64,000 nucleotides of DNA from Cinclus cinclus (taxonomy: Eukaryota; Chordata; Aves; Passeriformes; Cinclidae): NCBI RefSeq assembly GCF_963662255.1, contig NC_085059.1:5241234-5305233 (forward strand), written 5' to 3'. The notes below the pieces were generated by a model that was not told where the DNA came from, searched no databases, and saw only the letters and a list, made by a program, of their open reading frames with translations. Position 1 is the stretch's first letter. Every line of letters begins with the position of its first letter. Shown piece by piece: positions 13,648-26,479 of this stretch. The translations under genes were made by a program, and so were the position numbers.

Positions 13648-13920
13648 ATCATGGGATCCCTGAGCTGGAAGGGATACACAGGGATCACTGAAGTCCAGCT
13701 CTGTGCCTGGGAGCAGTGTCCAAAGAGCTCTGGCAGCCTCGGGGCCGTGCTCATTCCCTGGGGAGCCTGAGCAGTGCCCAACCGCTCTGTGGGGAAAAAA
13801 ATCTTTTCCTGATACCCAGCCTAACCCTCCCCTGACACAGCTCCAGCCATTCCCTTGGGTCCTGTCCCTGGTCATGTTGCAGACCCTGGTGAGATCTGAC
13901 CCCAGCTTCCCTTCTTTATT
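13648..13920 (-). mobile_element. CR1 LINE fragment, antisense (different subfamily)
   Basis: GGGATCCCTGAGCTGGAAGG, AGCAGTGTCCAAAGAGCTCT, TTTTCCTGATACCCAGCCTA and CCATTCCCTTGGGTCCTGTC follow the order of an antisense CR1 3' region. This subfamily differs from the one at 12834. Confidence 0.85.
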
Positions 13921-16900
13921 TCCCTCTTCTAAAAGAGCCTCGTGTGCCCTTGTGTGTGTGTCTGAAGAGCACCTGCCTTTCTTACAGCTACTTACTTATG
14001 CACAGAGACCGAGTTTGTGCTGACTGGTGCCCCAGAAAGCAGACAAAAACAACCTAAAGGTAGGCTTCGGTGAGCTGAAATTAAGATTCAACTCTTTCAG
14101 TGTTGGATCCCAGAAACCTGGAATTTTTGAGGTTTCTGTGCTTTCTGGCACTGACCCCCAGGGGAACACTACTTTTGACTTGAGGTCCTGGAGAAAGATT
14201 CCAAATTTGAGTGATGAAATTAGAGTCACTGGTGTGTAGTTAAAATAGAAGTGTGTGATTTCACATGGTAAAGGGTTTTAAATGTGAGGTTTTCATAATG
14301 TAGGAATAGGTATGGGACAAGATGGAGGATTTGGGGTGGTGTCTCTTTCTGTGTTCTTCCTTCTGCATGCTTTCAGGTTGTAGTTTTTGGTTGGACAGTC
14401 AGTGCTGCACTTGGGTCACAGGAGTTTGGTTATTGGGTCAAAAGTATAAATAATACAGGTGTTAATTCTCTATTGGACTGTTTAGATTTAAAAGACCTTG
14501 TACCTAGCTAGATTCACCTCCTTTTTCCTCACTTTTAGCTGGTAGCTTGAAGTGTTGCAGAACTCTCTGTACTTTAGGTAAGATTTAATAAACAACCAAG
14601 CCTGAACCTGAGAAAATTCATCTCCTTTGTGTTTTTAATCCTGGCTCTGAGTGAAGACAGAAGAAACTGCAAGCCACTAACTGAGTAGTGCAAACACCAC
14701 CCTTTACATTTCAGCTCTTAAACACAACTGAACTACAGCGAAGCATCAGAAGGAAGGTGGATGTAGATTTCTTTAAGTAAGAACAAAACACCCTTGAGCA
14801 ACAAAGCGATGCAGAGTGAAGGAAGCATGAGCAGAATGGAATGATTCACACACGAGAGGCACTGTGCAGCAAAAGGTGCTTTTTGTGCCCAGGAGCATCC
14901 AATTACCTGAGCACCAGTGGGCTTGGCTCACCCCACTGTGCTGTCACCTTGGATTACACAGAATTTAAGTGACAGAAAATGTATAGGGAAATCCCAGACT
15001 GCTCTGACACAGAAAGGTGGCACACAAAGGAGGGGCTCACATCACCAGGAGGGGTTACCCAGTAAGTTTTTGATTCTTTACACATCCATACAACTTTAAA
15101 CACCTCTACTGGAAACGATGCTGACTGGGCTCCTGACAAAGTGGTAAATCAAATAGAGCTTCTTCAAGGGTTAAACTCCTTAAAATCTCCATGGTTTAGT
15201 AAGCCAGCTTTAAAAAATTTAAGTGTGTTAAGCTTGCACTGGGCATAATCCATCTCAATACTCACGTTTGCTATAGTGAGCAACATCTATTTTTGGAGAA
15301 GATAAACAGTAGTTATTATGTCTTACTGCTCTTTCCCTTCTTCTGGTTGTTTACCTGCCATCCACATTTTTAATCTCCTCTCAGAACCCCCTCCTGCCCT
15401 ATCATTGAGGTTACATTCCTGTTTCCTCTGTTCTGCTTCCATCCAAAAGAGAGTTGTTTCCACAAGCAAGACTTGGAGTCCCAAACACGCTCCTGCTTTA
15501 GCTCATGATGTTTAGCAATTCTGCAAGAATTTGTCTTTTGGTGACATGATCTGTCTTCTTTCCAAATTAATTTTGTTCTCAGATGTGGTCCACTCCTGAC
15601 TAAAGAAAACTGTGTCTCTTTTCATATTTACTTGTCGACCTACAGTATCTAGTAACTGTCAAATAATCCTCTGTTCCTCTTCTTCCAAAAATCTTTGTGA
15701 ATCCTTGTGGCTGGCCTCATCTTCCTTTTCTCCAGTACACTTTGTTTTCCTCTCTTTTGTTGATCATATAGGTCAACAGTCCTTTTAATGACCTTTTCCT
15801 CCATCTCTGACTTCTTCCTTCTCCTCTCCTCAAATCGAAACTTAAATTTTGCGTACTTGAATTTGCAGACAGATTTCAAGAAGCTACCTGGTTATGTCCT
15901 AGAAATGGTGTGGATTAAATCACCACAATACTGATAAACGACTGGCTCTGGAAAAAACAACAAACCCAAAACCAAATCCAGTATTTAAACTATGGTTTCT
16001 GTCATTCTGGGATGACATTTCATGCATACTCCTACAGGGATCTGTCATGCATCCAGCTCTACAAAATTATTTTACTAGCACCTTATTTGCTACTGCCATG
16101 CACACAAAATCTTGGCTGATGCCAAACTAGGACATGGAAATAGGGAAGATTTCCAGAATTCAAAAGAACCTTGTAAATTTGGGAGGGAGAGTTTGAAATA
16201 AGACAAAATTTCATAATGACACGTTCAAAAAGGTACAGTCGGGAAGGGCAGAACAAATAGAGCAAAATGAGGAATTAAATGAGTGAGCAGTACTGCAAAA
16301 AATAGCTGGGGTTATAGCGGTTCACAGGCCATAAGATGACACTTTCAAAAAACCAGAAAATCTCATTCTGGAGTATATTATCAGAAGTGCTGTGTGTAAG
16401 ACAATGGAGGTAATTATTCTGCTCTACTTGTTACTAGTGAGAGCTTGGTTCCTGCTGTGAGTACTGCATTTAAAGAAGCAAGAACATAAAGAAATCCAAC
16501 AGAGAGCAAGAAAGAGAAGGTTTTTTTCCCAAAATCACAAACGTGAAGATTTGTTTAGATGATACATAAGGAGGCTGGGGAAAGGTGAGAAGAATCTTCC
16601 TGTTTATCAAAGGTTATTGCAAGAAAGACAAGAAATCAAATTAATCAACAAAGTGATCAATTGTTCTGTGTGTCCTCTGGAGGAGGACAAGAAGAAATCA
16701 GCTTAATTTGCAGCAAAGAGGATTTACATTACACCCCAGAAACACTTGCCACTCCAAGGATAATTAAGCTCTGGAAGAGGCTAACTGGAGAGTTAAAGAA
16801 CAGTTTTGACTGGTGTGTCAGAGATAGGATCTGCATGGATTTAAAGTTTCAGGTGAGGTAGAAAAACATTTGGTCATCTCTTGCATCTTCACTGTCATTT

Positions 16901-18346
16901 TTCCACACACTCTGTATTTTATGCTGCTGGACCAGGCTGTGCCTCTGACCTCACAGTGAGCAGCATTTTCATTGCAGAGTTAGCAGGAATTCCTGTGAAA
17001 GGCTTGCTGAAGTGTTTGCTGAATTATATCAAGATGTATTCCGACCATCCCTAATATAATTTGTTATTTATACACGTGCTGGCAAGGTTCATTAGCAGCT
17101 CTATTTGATGACAACATTTCATTGTGGACCAGAACAGAATGCAAAAGTAAATTATTACAGGACAGATCCTTCTAGAGCAGCCTGTGACTGTCAGCAGTCT
17201 GCTGCAGGATTTTTGACCCAGGACTTCACTAATTTCCAAAATTCTTTTGTCAAGTAAAACCCACAGAGCACAGCATACCTGTTTTGAAGTGTGATGTTTT
17301 CCCATCTGAAAATTTAAATATATTGCTTTTTATTTGTAAAGTTTGCTTTGTGTTCTTTCCTTGGAAATCCTCTTTCTCCCCACGTGACACTGAGTGAATT
17401 TCTGGTTCCCGAGCTGCTTTGGCACACAACAACCTTTTCAAATGACAGAAACCCATTAGCCTGATATTTTCTTTTGGTGACCTGGATGCTGAATTCACTT
17501 CCTTCCTAGATGTGATAAGACACAATGTTAGTCTGTCAACACCTAATGTGGTTAGTAGGTTTAATTATACTGAGCTTAGGAGCTTTAGATTTGCAGAAGA
17601 ATAAGGTATTTTTAAGGACAGAAAGTTTGCTGGAATTTTACATTTCACAAACTTATGAAACAGCTCAGTGGCCCAAGTTAAGTGCTTTGAGTAAATTAAA
17701 TTTTAAAAAACAGATAAATAATATGCTTATACTGAGCTGTGATCATGACTTTGTATTTTTAATTTTTCATAATCTCTCACTGGTCTGTTTCTGGGACTTG
17801 TGTTGTTTCATGCCAGTAAAAGAATCAGAGTTGTTAGAATTTAAAAATATTATTTCTTTCTGAAGGATCAATAATTGTTTGAACTCCTTTCAAAACTCCA
17901 GTTCTCATTTTTGTGCATTATTTTAACAGACAAACAGTGATGCACACTGCAAGGTGAGAGACCTGTACCTCCAATGAACACATGAACCAAAACACAAAAG
18001 CTGGGAGATAATAGGCAAGAATAGGATAGAGATGGAAGAAAATATTTTTTAATGCAAACTTAAGACTTATCATAAAGCAGATCTATCAGGGAAAAAAACC
18101 AACAAAACCTAAATCCCTATAATTACTAAATGGAGCAGCTGAACCAAAGGTGCATAAAATATTCTAGAACAAGCTGGCCCAAACATAAGCCAGTTAAATT
18201 GCTGCAGCAGTTAATGACTGAAGAACTCAGAGTTTTATCTCTCTCCATGGTTTTAAACTTGTGAGAACAAGGGTACCCCATCAGGTGCTTTCAAAGATCT
18301 CAGATTTCCAGTAGGAGAAAAGGAAATAAAAATGTTTTTCCCCTAC
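13921..18346. other. Non-coding, no gene seen
   Basis: AT-rich DNA without recognised repeats or exons. All short frames lack family signatures. Confidence 0.6.
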
Positions 18347-18478
18347 TACTGCAAAAAATCCAAAACAACAGCAAAAAAAACAACCAACAAAAACACAACA
18401 ACAAAAACTACAAGAACCCCAACCACCACCAATAAAACCACAAAAAACCCCATCAAAAAAACCAAGGAAACCCCTTTA
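18347..18478. repeat. A/C-rich low-complexity tract
   Basis: Almost only A and C on the plus strand, in CAAAA, CAACA and ACCACC runs. The lysine/threonine-rich reading frame across it is a composition artefact. Confidence 0.9.
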
Positions 18479-21400
18479 ATAATTTTGTTCTTTCCTCTGG
18501 GCCTAGGTAGGAAAGGATTGGTCTTTAATGCTGGACTAACCAGGTGCCCAACTACCAGTCTCTTTAATTATATCAAGGACCAACCACTTGGTTCCACCCC
18601 AAAGTTTTCCACTTTCACCTCGTCTTTAAAACTGTTCATTCAGAGAAAACCAGCAGAATCTCAGGAATAAGAGTGGGACAGGTATATTCCCTCTCACATA
18701 ATACCAGAGTTCCAGTGTGCTTACAAGAGCAAAAGAACACAGATCTGCACATGGGATCTAGCTCAGGAGTTCTGGGAAAGGCAGACTGGGACACTGTGCT
18801 CCAGGAGCTGGAATTGCTCAGGGAATCAATCCAAAGCTGGCGACCAAGAAGAAAAGAGAAGGAGGCAGAAAATGTCCTACGGCGTTTTGTGTCTTTTATT
18901 ACCTGTACCTTCATGTCATGCTTATCATAATTTAAATTTCTTTAAATCTAAAGATCAAATAGAAGCACTTTGAACCGTGTTCCTATTTTGTCCAACAGGT
19001 TGGGGAGATGGTGGTGGTTCTGGAATACATGCAAAAGGTATAATTTATTTTTTTTCCCCGTTGAGTCAGCAACATGCAGCCAGTGTAAACCACTCGTGTT
19101 TGTTCCACGCCTTTAATCTGTCTGCAGTCTGTAGAAGAATCCATCCCTAGGGTTTTTACTAGACCTTGAATTTGAGCAGCTGTCACTTTAAATTTATTTC
19201 TTCCTCTGTCTGGGAGCTATTTTAGTGCAAATGCAAGCACACGTGCTCCCAAGAGCAGCCACCATGACAGGTACACTCCTACATGTCTGTGTTATCTCCT
19301 TCAACAGGCTTGAAGCTGGTGGCAAATATTTTTTCTTTAGTGTATTTGTTGTCTTTTGTGTATTTTTTGGCCAGTTGTGATGGTCCTTTTCCCCACTGCT
19401 TCCCAAATTATCTTCTGTGGTATAAAGCCTTGGGTGCAGCAGCCTGGTAGAGTTTAGGGTGGTGCTGGGCTCACAGCAGCCAAAAGATCCTGGGGTAGGA
19501 ACAAGGACCTGTTTTAGGGATCAGACTTATTGCAGGTTCTCTCCATTGCAATCTTCCATGTCTGTGTCTCTTGAGATCCAGCCTGTTCAGTCAGCAATTG
19601 CTTTTGAACCATGAGAAAAGGAAATCTTGGACTCAGGAGTCACACGGACTCATTTCTGGCTTTTTCATTGTTCCCTGAATCCCTACAACCAATTCTCCAG
19701 CCCTGCCCCTTTTGTGCCTATTTGTCCTACATTATGACACAGTGATCTCCAGAAGAGCCTGGATTTCATTCCATTAGTCATCCTCTCCCTTTACCCCGTA
19801 TCAGTTGTGTAGTCATCATCCTTTGCTCCACAGGATATTTCTACTTTTAGAATTAGGAAGCCAAAGAACCAAGGGAAGCTTAAAATTCTGAAAAATCAAC
19901 CCCACTTGATTTGCCTGATGTTAACAATAACCTGTTAATCTTTTCATGAATCTAGAAACCCCCATGCCTCCCACACTCAAACAATGATCTCATGGGATTC
20001 AAACTGGGGAGCAGAGCAGGGTGTGACAAGGCTTAGGGAGAAGGGAGCCTGGGAACAATTTAACCAGGGGAAAAAAACCCACAACTCATTTAACTTATTC
20101 ACTCAGGACTTATTAATGACTAATCAATATCTACTTGACTCCAAAAACTGAACTGCTTGAAGAAGATTAGAAATGACAAAAAGTAATTTTGCTGGGCTTT
20201 CTTGCTCTGTCTAAATCAATATTTTAGTAGCTTTCCCCTGTGAAGAGACAGAAGAGGAACCACTGGCTAGACAAGCTTCCAGGAGCAGTCATCCCTAATA
20301 GCCAAAGGGTGAGATTCCCCTGTCAGAATGGAGATGTTCTTGGTGCAGACTGTCACCTTGGAGCTCATTGTCTGGGCTCTCTTGACAAAGAGACAGAAAT
20401 AGGCCTTTCAAGGGTCACCTCATCTCACTCAGAGATAGGACAAATGACTAGAATTTCAGAAGAATTTATTTCCCTCCAATGGATATGAAAGGAGACTTAA
20501 AGATTAGATCCGATGCAGATATCTGTGATGCAGACTTCTCAGAGTAGGTGAGATGAGTCTCACTGGACTTTGTAAATCTTGCCCACACAGTTCCCATTTC
20601 TCCTATGTAACATGAAATGCATAAACACTAGATATAATATTAAATATTAGCTATTTTATTTCTTTTCTAATGAGAATAACATTCCTTAGTAGACCCCTTA
20701 CCATGCTGTATCTGACTACAATTGTACTAATTAGGGAAAAGGAGACTGCTTAGAGGGCAGATAAAGGCAGATTTAAATTCTAGAAATCACCCCCACTCAA
20801 CTTGTTTGATATTAACAGCACATAAAATGAATATTTGTTGCTACTTACTACTAATACCCATGACCACATAGTCACACAGGCTATTTTAACAACCTTATTC
20901 TAATTTATTCTAAGTGGTCAATGCCACGGACAGGGTGTCATATAGGCAGGGCCAAGAGCTTCAGTTCTTGTTGATCTCAGCCCATGAGGTGGTGAACAGT
21001 TTTGAGAAATAATCCCCCCTTTCTTCACAAGCCACAAATTCAATGTTTTCTCCTTTTATAAGTGTTTCATTTTGTAGACAGTTCTAAGCCATTCCCTTGC
21101 TCACTGCAGCGTGCTGGGGGTGTTGCTTCCCCAGGCTGCTAAATGTGTCTTGGCTTGTGACTTGTTTCTTGGCTGGTGCTAGCCTTTATGTGGGGTTTTT
21201 TCTTTTTGAATCTCTTGATAAACTGCTGCACTTGCTGCCCCCCACAGCCACCTCACAGCAAGAGAAGTCCTTTCCCAGTTTTTCAGGGTGTGTTTAATCA
21301 CCAGTGTCTGATCAGAAATGATCAGTTTATTGCTGGGGGCTCTGCTTCAAATGTTTCAAGGCCTTCTTCACTGCTATCCTATGTTTAAATGATGTATTCA

Positions 21401-22694
21401 GCTGAAGACCCCAGCTGAAGTTCACACAAGGTTCTTGTAGGAAGGATTGCAGCCTGGCACAATTCATATAAAGCCTGTGACCTGTTCCTGGCCGTGCCAT
21501 TGTTGCTTTTACTGGGACACCAGGTACAAAAATGTTTATCCACTGTTTGATAGTGGTGCAATATGAATTCAAAACAAAGTGGTATTAACTATATCCTGCC
21601 TATGGAGCTCCTACTTCCAGGAGTGCAACAATTTGGGTACAGAATATTTTGAAAGCCTCATCTTCTCTAGAAAGAGCTATCAGTCTCAAGTGCCTTGTCC
21701 AAAAATACAAGTGCTCATTATGCTAATGAAGAAACTGTAACCTTATTTACAATTTAGAGAACTTCATTCTTCAAGCTGCTCTGTTTGGATTAGTGGCTCT
21801 TACTCCACTTGTATTTCAGTGAGACTTCTATGTTTACTTTAAAAACGAGCATAAGCTCAGTGATGTTTAAACAAGACTGTTACAGGAAAGAATAAAGAGC
21901 CTCATCTGGAAAATCTGCTAAGTTGTCAACAGCATAATTTCATACTTGTGATTTGGAGTAAAACTCTTTATGACAGTTTGCAGCACTGGGGACTAAGTAA
22001 ACATGGATGGCATTTCACATATTTGAAAACAAGGGATTTTCTTTTACACTGAGTCTTCAAAAACAGCAAAGATTTTCTTACCTGGTACTGTTCAGGAAAA
22101 ATAAAAAGATCTCCAAAAGCCTGCATTTAGACCAACATCCAGCTATGTGAGGCCCCCTCTTGGAAATGCCTTCCTAAAAATTTTCCCAAGGAAAGAAAAC
22201 ATTTTATTTCTTGAAGGAAATACACTTTTCATAATAAGGATCATAATTAACACCAAATACTTCTTGATTTTTCTCTGCATCAGAGAGCTGGTGCTTTATT
22301 GATAACAATTCCCTGGGTCATTACTGGGAAAAAGTGAATTAGAATAAAAAGGCATAAAGAACACAAAAGGCCAGCTCTCCTAACAAGTGAGAGAGCATCT
22401 CCAATGCAACAAGGAAACCCTAAATACTTTTCCAGCTGTAAGGATATGGTTTCATCAGGCCCCACTCAGTCCAGAAGACTTCTTAAGCAGACAGCTACCA
22501 AAATTTGCCAGTTCTGGGTAATTTCTCAAAAAGCAGTAACACCACTTCTTGTAGGATCTGTGAGGTCACTGGCCAAGCAGGCACATCCAAAGAACAAACA
22601 CTTTGTTATTAACATTATTTGGGTGGAAAAGGAGCAGTGCCTGCTAATGCCTTGAGTCTACATGAGCCTTTATTCACAGGCTCATCTGAATACG
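18479..22694. other. Non-coding, no gene seen
   Basis: No exon or interspersed repeat is recognised. On the minus strand at 22149-22162, CCAAGAGGGGGCCT matches 10 of 14 positions of the CTCF core consensus, which is too weak to call alone. Confidence 0.6.
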
Positions 22695-22860
22695 TTTCTA
22701 TTTCTATTTCTATTTCTATTTCTATATCTACTTATATTTATATTTATATTTATATTTATATTTATATTTATATTTATATTTATATTTATATTTATATTTA
22801 TATTTATATTTATATTTATATAAATATATTTCTATATTTATATTTATATATTTACATTTA
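22695..22860. repeat. Compound hexanucleotide microsatellite (TTTCTA)n-(TTATAT)n
   Basis: About five TTTCTA units grade into about fifteen TTATAT units and end in a degenerate A/T tail. The alternating Ile/Tyr frame across it is not a gene. Confidence 0.97.
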
Positions 22861-24048
22861 TTACCCATATTCACAGTAAGCCATGAAAATCTTACATTAG
22901 CAGGGGAAAGGAATGGTCACAGTGACCTTTTTGGATATATTTGAGGAAGAAGCCCAGCTATGTGGCTGCAGCAGAGAAATGTCTTGTACTGACAGCAAAA
23001 AGAAGTGTATGTAACAATCCACTTTTTCCAAAACTTGTCAGCAAAGACAAACTTGCCCCCAGCTTTTATCGTGGCATGCTACATTTCATTATTGTTAAAA
23101 ACTAGAGGCTGATGAAAGACCTTGTGCCATTTGCCCACTGCATGATCAAATTCCTGCTTTATTTCTGGTATTTCCTGCTTGTCCTTGTCACACAGAAGAC
23201 GAACTTGACAGCATGTCTCCATTTTGAGGGGGTTGTCCTAAACTGCCTGTCAGCCAGAGAAACGGGAACTGCCACATCTCAAAGAGCTGAAAATGGTGAA
23301 ATGAAACATTCATAGCTCAAAAATCAATGTCTTTAACTCTTTCATTTTTACAGAAAAGCTCCTTCATCGACAACTCCCTCCTACATTTTTTCACGTGCCA
23401 AAAAGCTCCAATTCTTTTCTAATTATTTTTGACACTTTCTCTGAGACTATTTTCTGAGAATAGGACAATCAGGGCTCTAGAGAAAAAAAAGAGAAATTGT
23501 GTCATGTATGCAATTTCATATTAAAGGAAACAGTTCAGAAAAACTGTACTGATTATGTGAGCAATTGAAAAAGAAACCACTGCAAAATTTCTAGCTTTTT
23601 TGCACCAGGGAACTCTGGAATGAGCTGCTTGAAAGTAGGATTTCGAAGTCTGTTTGTACATGGCTTTGACAATTAAATTTGTGACATTTCCCTGTCCTAC
23701 ACTAAACTGCCGTTCTCAGTGGCGTTATTTTGGTTATTACACATCAGTGTGGCCCAAGTAAAAGATTTCATCAGAGTCCAAGCTTCAGTACACCCCACTG
23801 TTAATAAAAGGGTGACTTTTATGAGATAAGAAACAGGCCCTGAGAAGCTATGAGAACATTGAAGGGAATGAGAAATTGCTAGATAAGTATCTGCCAAAAA
23901 TGACTGCAAGAAATGAGAACATTTCTAGACAGGTTTCTTATGTGCTGTGCATGGATTTTCAGTAGTGATTGTTATTTTATCAAAGTATTGGCCCATGGGC
24001 TTCATCTAAAATGTTTTTTCTTCTTTGTGAAGTATAAAATAGGCTTTT
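22861..24048. other. Non-coding, no gene seen
   Basis: Unremarkable AT-rich sequence with no recognised repeat or exon. Confidence 0.6.
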
Positions 24049-24441
24049 GGTGTGATGGCAGGCTGAGAAAGCTGGGGCAGTTCAGCCTGGAGAAGAGAAG
24101 GATGCATGGAAACCTTACAGCAGGCATGCAGTGTCAGAAGGGTCCTACAAAGAATCCAGAGAGGGACTCCTCATCAGGATCTGAAAGAAAGAGTGGGTTC
24201 AAACTGCAAGTGGGGAAATTTAGGTTAAATAGATGGAAGAAATTCCCCCTGCAAGGGTGGGCAGGGCTGGCACAGAGTGCCCAGAGAAGCTGGGGCTGTC
24301 CCTGGATCCATGGAAGTGTCCAAGGCCAGGTTGGATGGGGCTTGGAGCAACCTGGGATAGGGGAAGGTGTTCCTGCCCATGGGAGGGATTTGGAACTGGA
24401 TAATCTTTAAGGACCATTCTGTGATTCTGTTCTGTGATTCT
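24049..24441 (+). mobile_element. CR1 LINE 3'-end fragment
   Basis: It opens with GGGGCAGTTCAGCCTGGAGA and continues through GGTTAAATAGATGGAAGAAA, AAGTGTCCAAGGCCAGGTTG and CAACCTGGGATAGGGGAAGG. It ends with two ATTCTGTG octamers. The 165-residue open frame overlapping it (23913-24410) is made largely of this repeat. Confidence 0.95.
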
Positions 24442-25854
24442 TTATCTTCATTCAAGTACAAGAATTGGCTCAGGTCCCTTCAGTGACTATTTCCAACACC
24501 TCTAGGAACTCTGGAGAGAGACCTGTGAAAGAGACCAAGCCACTTTGCTAAATTAGTGGGCAAAGAGTCCAAAATTTGTGTCAGGAAAAAAAAAAATACC
24601 GGAATGGTAAGTAAACAGTAAAAAGCACAACCATGGTTTTGTGAAAAATGGGTCTTGTCAAATAAATGCGATACGATTTTTAATTACTCATTGGCCTGAT
24701 TTATATAGAAAAGTGTGTTAACAAAAAACCCAACCAATTTCTGTGCCTTAGTTTTCCACAGCAGTGATGATATATAATAAAGCTGTAATCAAAGAATCAT
24801 GGAATATCCTGAGTTGGATGGCACCCACGAGGGCCACTGAAAGATTCTGGCTACAAAATATCACACAACAGTTAGAACGTGACCAGTGTGAATTTTGGGG
24901 ATCTTCTGAAGGTCCTCAGGGGATATCTTCTTCACCAAACACTGCTAAATGAGCAATGTATAAGAAGATACAAAATTATTTGAGGAAAAAAATGCAGATA
25001 CTATCACAAATGAGACACTTAGGTCAATCACGCAAAGATCAACTGGTTTGGAAGGTGGAGAGCACCTGAGACACATCTATTCTACAACATCCAAAGGCAT
25101 TATCTTATATGATCAAGAATGTAGGTCATGTGTCTGACTAGAGGAATCATATCCATAACAGCCACGGATTGAAAAGGGCTCTGGACCAGTCACTGAATGA
25201 ATCCACGGGAGCTTATGCTGAACACGTCAGCTGAGATTGTCCTGGATGTGTAAGTGTTGCTAGGGAAGGATTGGGACACTGGTTAGAGGAGTTTGGGGAT
25301 GTTTGACTTGTTGTTTTGTGTCAGCCATTGGCCACTCAGATTTACAAATGGTTAAAAATCTATGAGGCATCTGTTGCCAGGAAGGAGGGACAGGGCATTT
25401 CAAAGCATCTTAATGAGTTTTCTGGAACAGAACTCGGGGTAGGTGGGTGGGTAGGAGAGCAGAAGAGAAGCCGACCTGATGGGCTTAGACAAGAAGTGTT
25501 TGAATAGTTATTTGACTTTAAATATATAATTATTTTAAATATTTAAATATATGTCTAGACTTGGGCATCGGTCCTGCTGAATGTGCCCAGTTATGCCCTT
25601 TAGAGGAGCTGGAGCAGGGGAGGAGAAGGAAGTGCATAGAAAATAGAGGAAGATGGAGTTTCCTCCATGCATTTAAAAAAAGGCCACAGGACTCATGGTT
25701 GAGCTAACTTACCAGAGCAGAGGAAATAACCTCACCCAGCTGCACAGAAGGGAAGAAACTTGGGATCTTTCAAGATGGGATGAACCAAATCATTATTTGC
25801 CCTGTCGATGCTAGGAAAGGCTGAGCTGGAACAGAGCAAAAGGAATAAAATCAA
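24442..25854. other. Non-coding; one short CR1 tag inside
   Basis: No gene is seen. An A/T palindrome-rich stretch lies at about 25516-25552 (TAAATATTTA core). Confidence 0.6.
24789..24850 (-). mobile_element. Short CR1 3' tag, antisense
   Basis: AGAATCATGGAATATCCTGA followed by GTTGGATGGCACCCACGAGG matches the reverse-complemented last ~60 bases of a CR1 subfamily. It is very truncated. Confidence 0.7.
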
Positions 25855-26190
25855 TATTTATTGAAAGGATCCACCTTGGGCAGTGCAAGAGCCCGGCCAG
25901 GGCTACACCTAAATCAAATCCAAGGTGGATCCTGGTCACGAGTTTTACACTTTTATAAGTTTTGGTTCATCCACACACCAGGGCCAACTGTCCAACCACA
26001 GGTCCAGGCCATGAAGTCCCAAGCCCCTGGCTTGCCCCATTCCCTTTGCTGTTGTTTCTGCTTTTTGGGTGCTGGGTGTCCTTGATTCTCTAGCTGGGAA
26101 GGGACCATCCTGTCCAACCACCCCATGAGGAGAACCCACCAACACCCAACATGAAGTTTCAGAGTCACACACCAAGCAGCAGAGAGTTGG
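25855..26190 (-). mobile_element. Candidate passerine-type LTR remnant
   Basis: A 335-base block has LTR texture on the minus strand, with AATAAA at 25856-25861 after GGTGGATCCTTTC. The plus-strand order GGATCCACCTTGGGCAGTGC, CTGGTCACGAGTTTTACACT, GCTGGGAAGGGACCATCCTG and GAGAACCCACCAACACCCAA resembles a songbird LTR family I have seen but cannot name. TG/CA ends and a duplication were not resolved. It abuts the candidate enhancer that follows. Confidence 0.45.
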
Positions 26191-26479
26191 AAAAATATAA
26201 AAGCTAAAACTCATGTCATCTATCCCATTTGTCACCATAATGCTGTCATTGATTAGATGCATGTATGGATTTTGGAGCCAGCCCTATGGCTCCACACAGA
26301 GCAGGTACCAGCAGCCCAAAGCCCAAAATATTAACACATATGGAGCAGTGCACACATGTCCTTACACACTGAGGTCAGGGAGCATGGATAAACGCCCCTG
26401 GGGTTCAAGAGATTTTAATACAAACCTCTGTGCAGGGGAAGGGCAAGACTTTGCACAACAGAAATTACCCCGTGGGGCG

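Noticed and set aside
18332..18670. Lys/Thr-rich 112-residue frame
   Set aside because: It is produced by an A/C-rich low-complexity tract.
22619..22879. Ile/Tyr-repeat frame resembling a membrane peptide
   Set aside because: It is encoded by the TTTCTA/TTATAT microsatellite.
23913..24410. 165-residue open frame, the longest in the window
   Set aside because: Most of it is CR1 LINE 3' sequence, normally untranslated. The N-terminal part has no recognisable domain or splice context.
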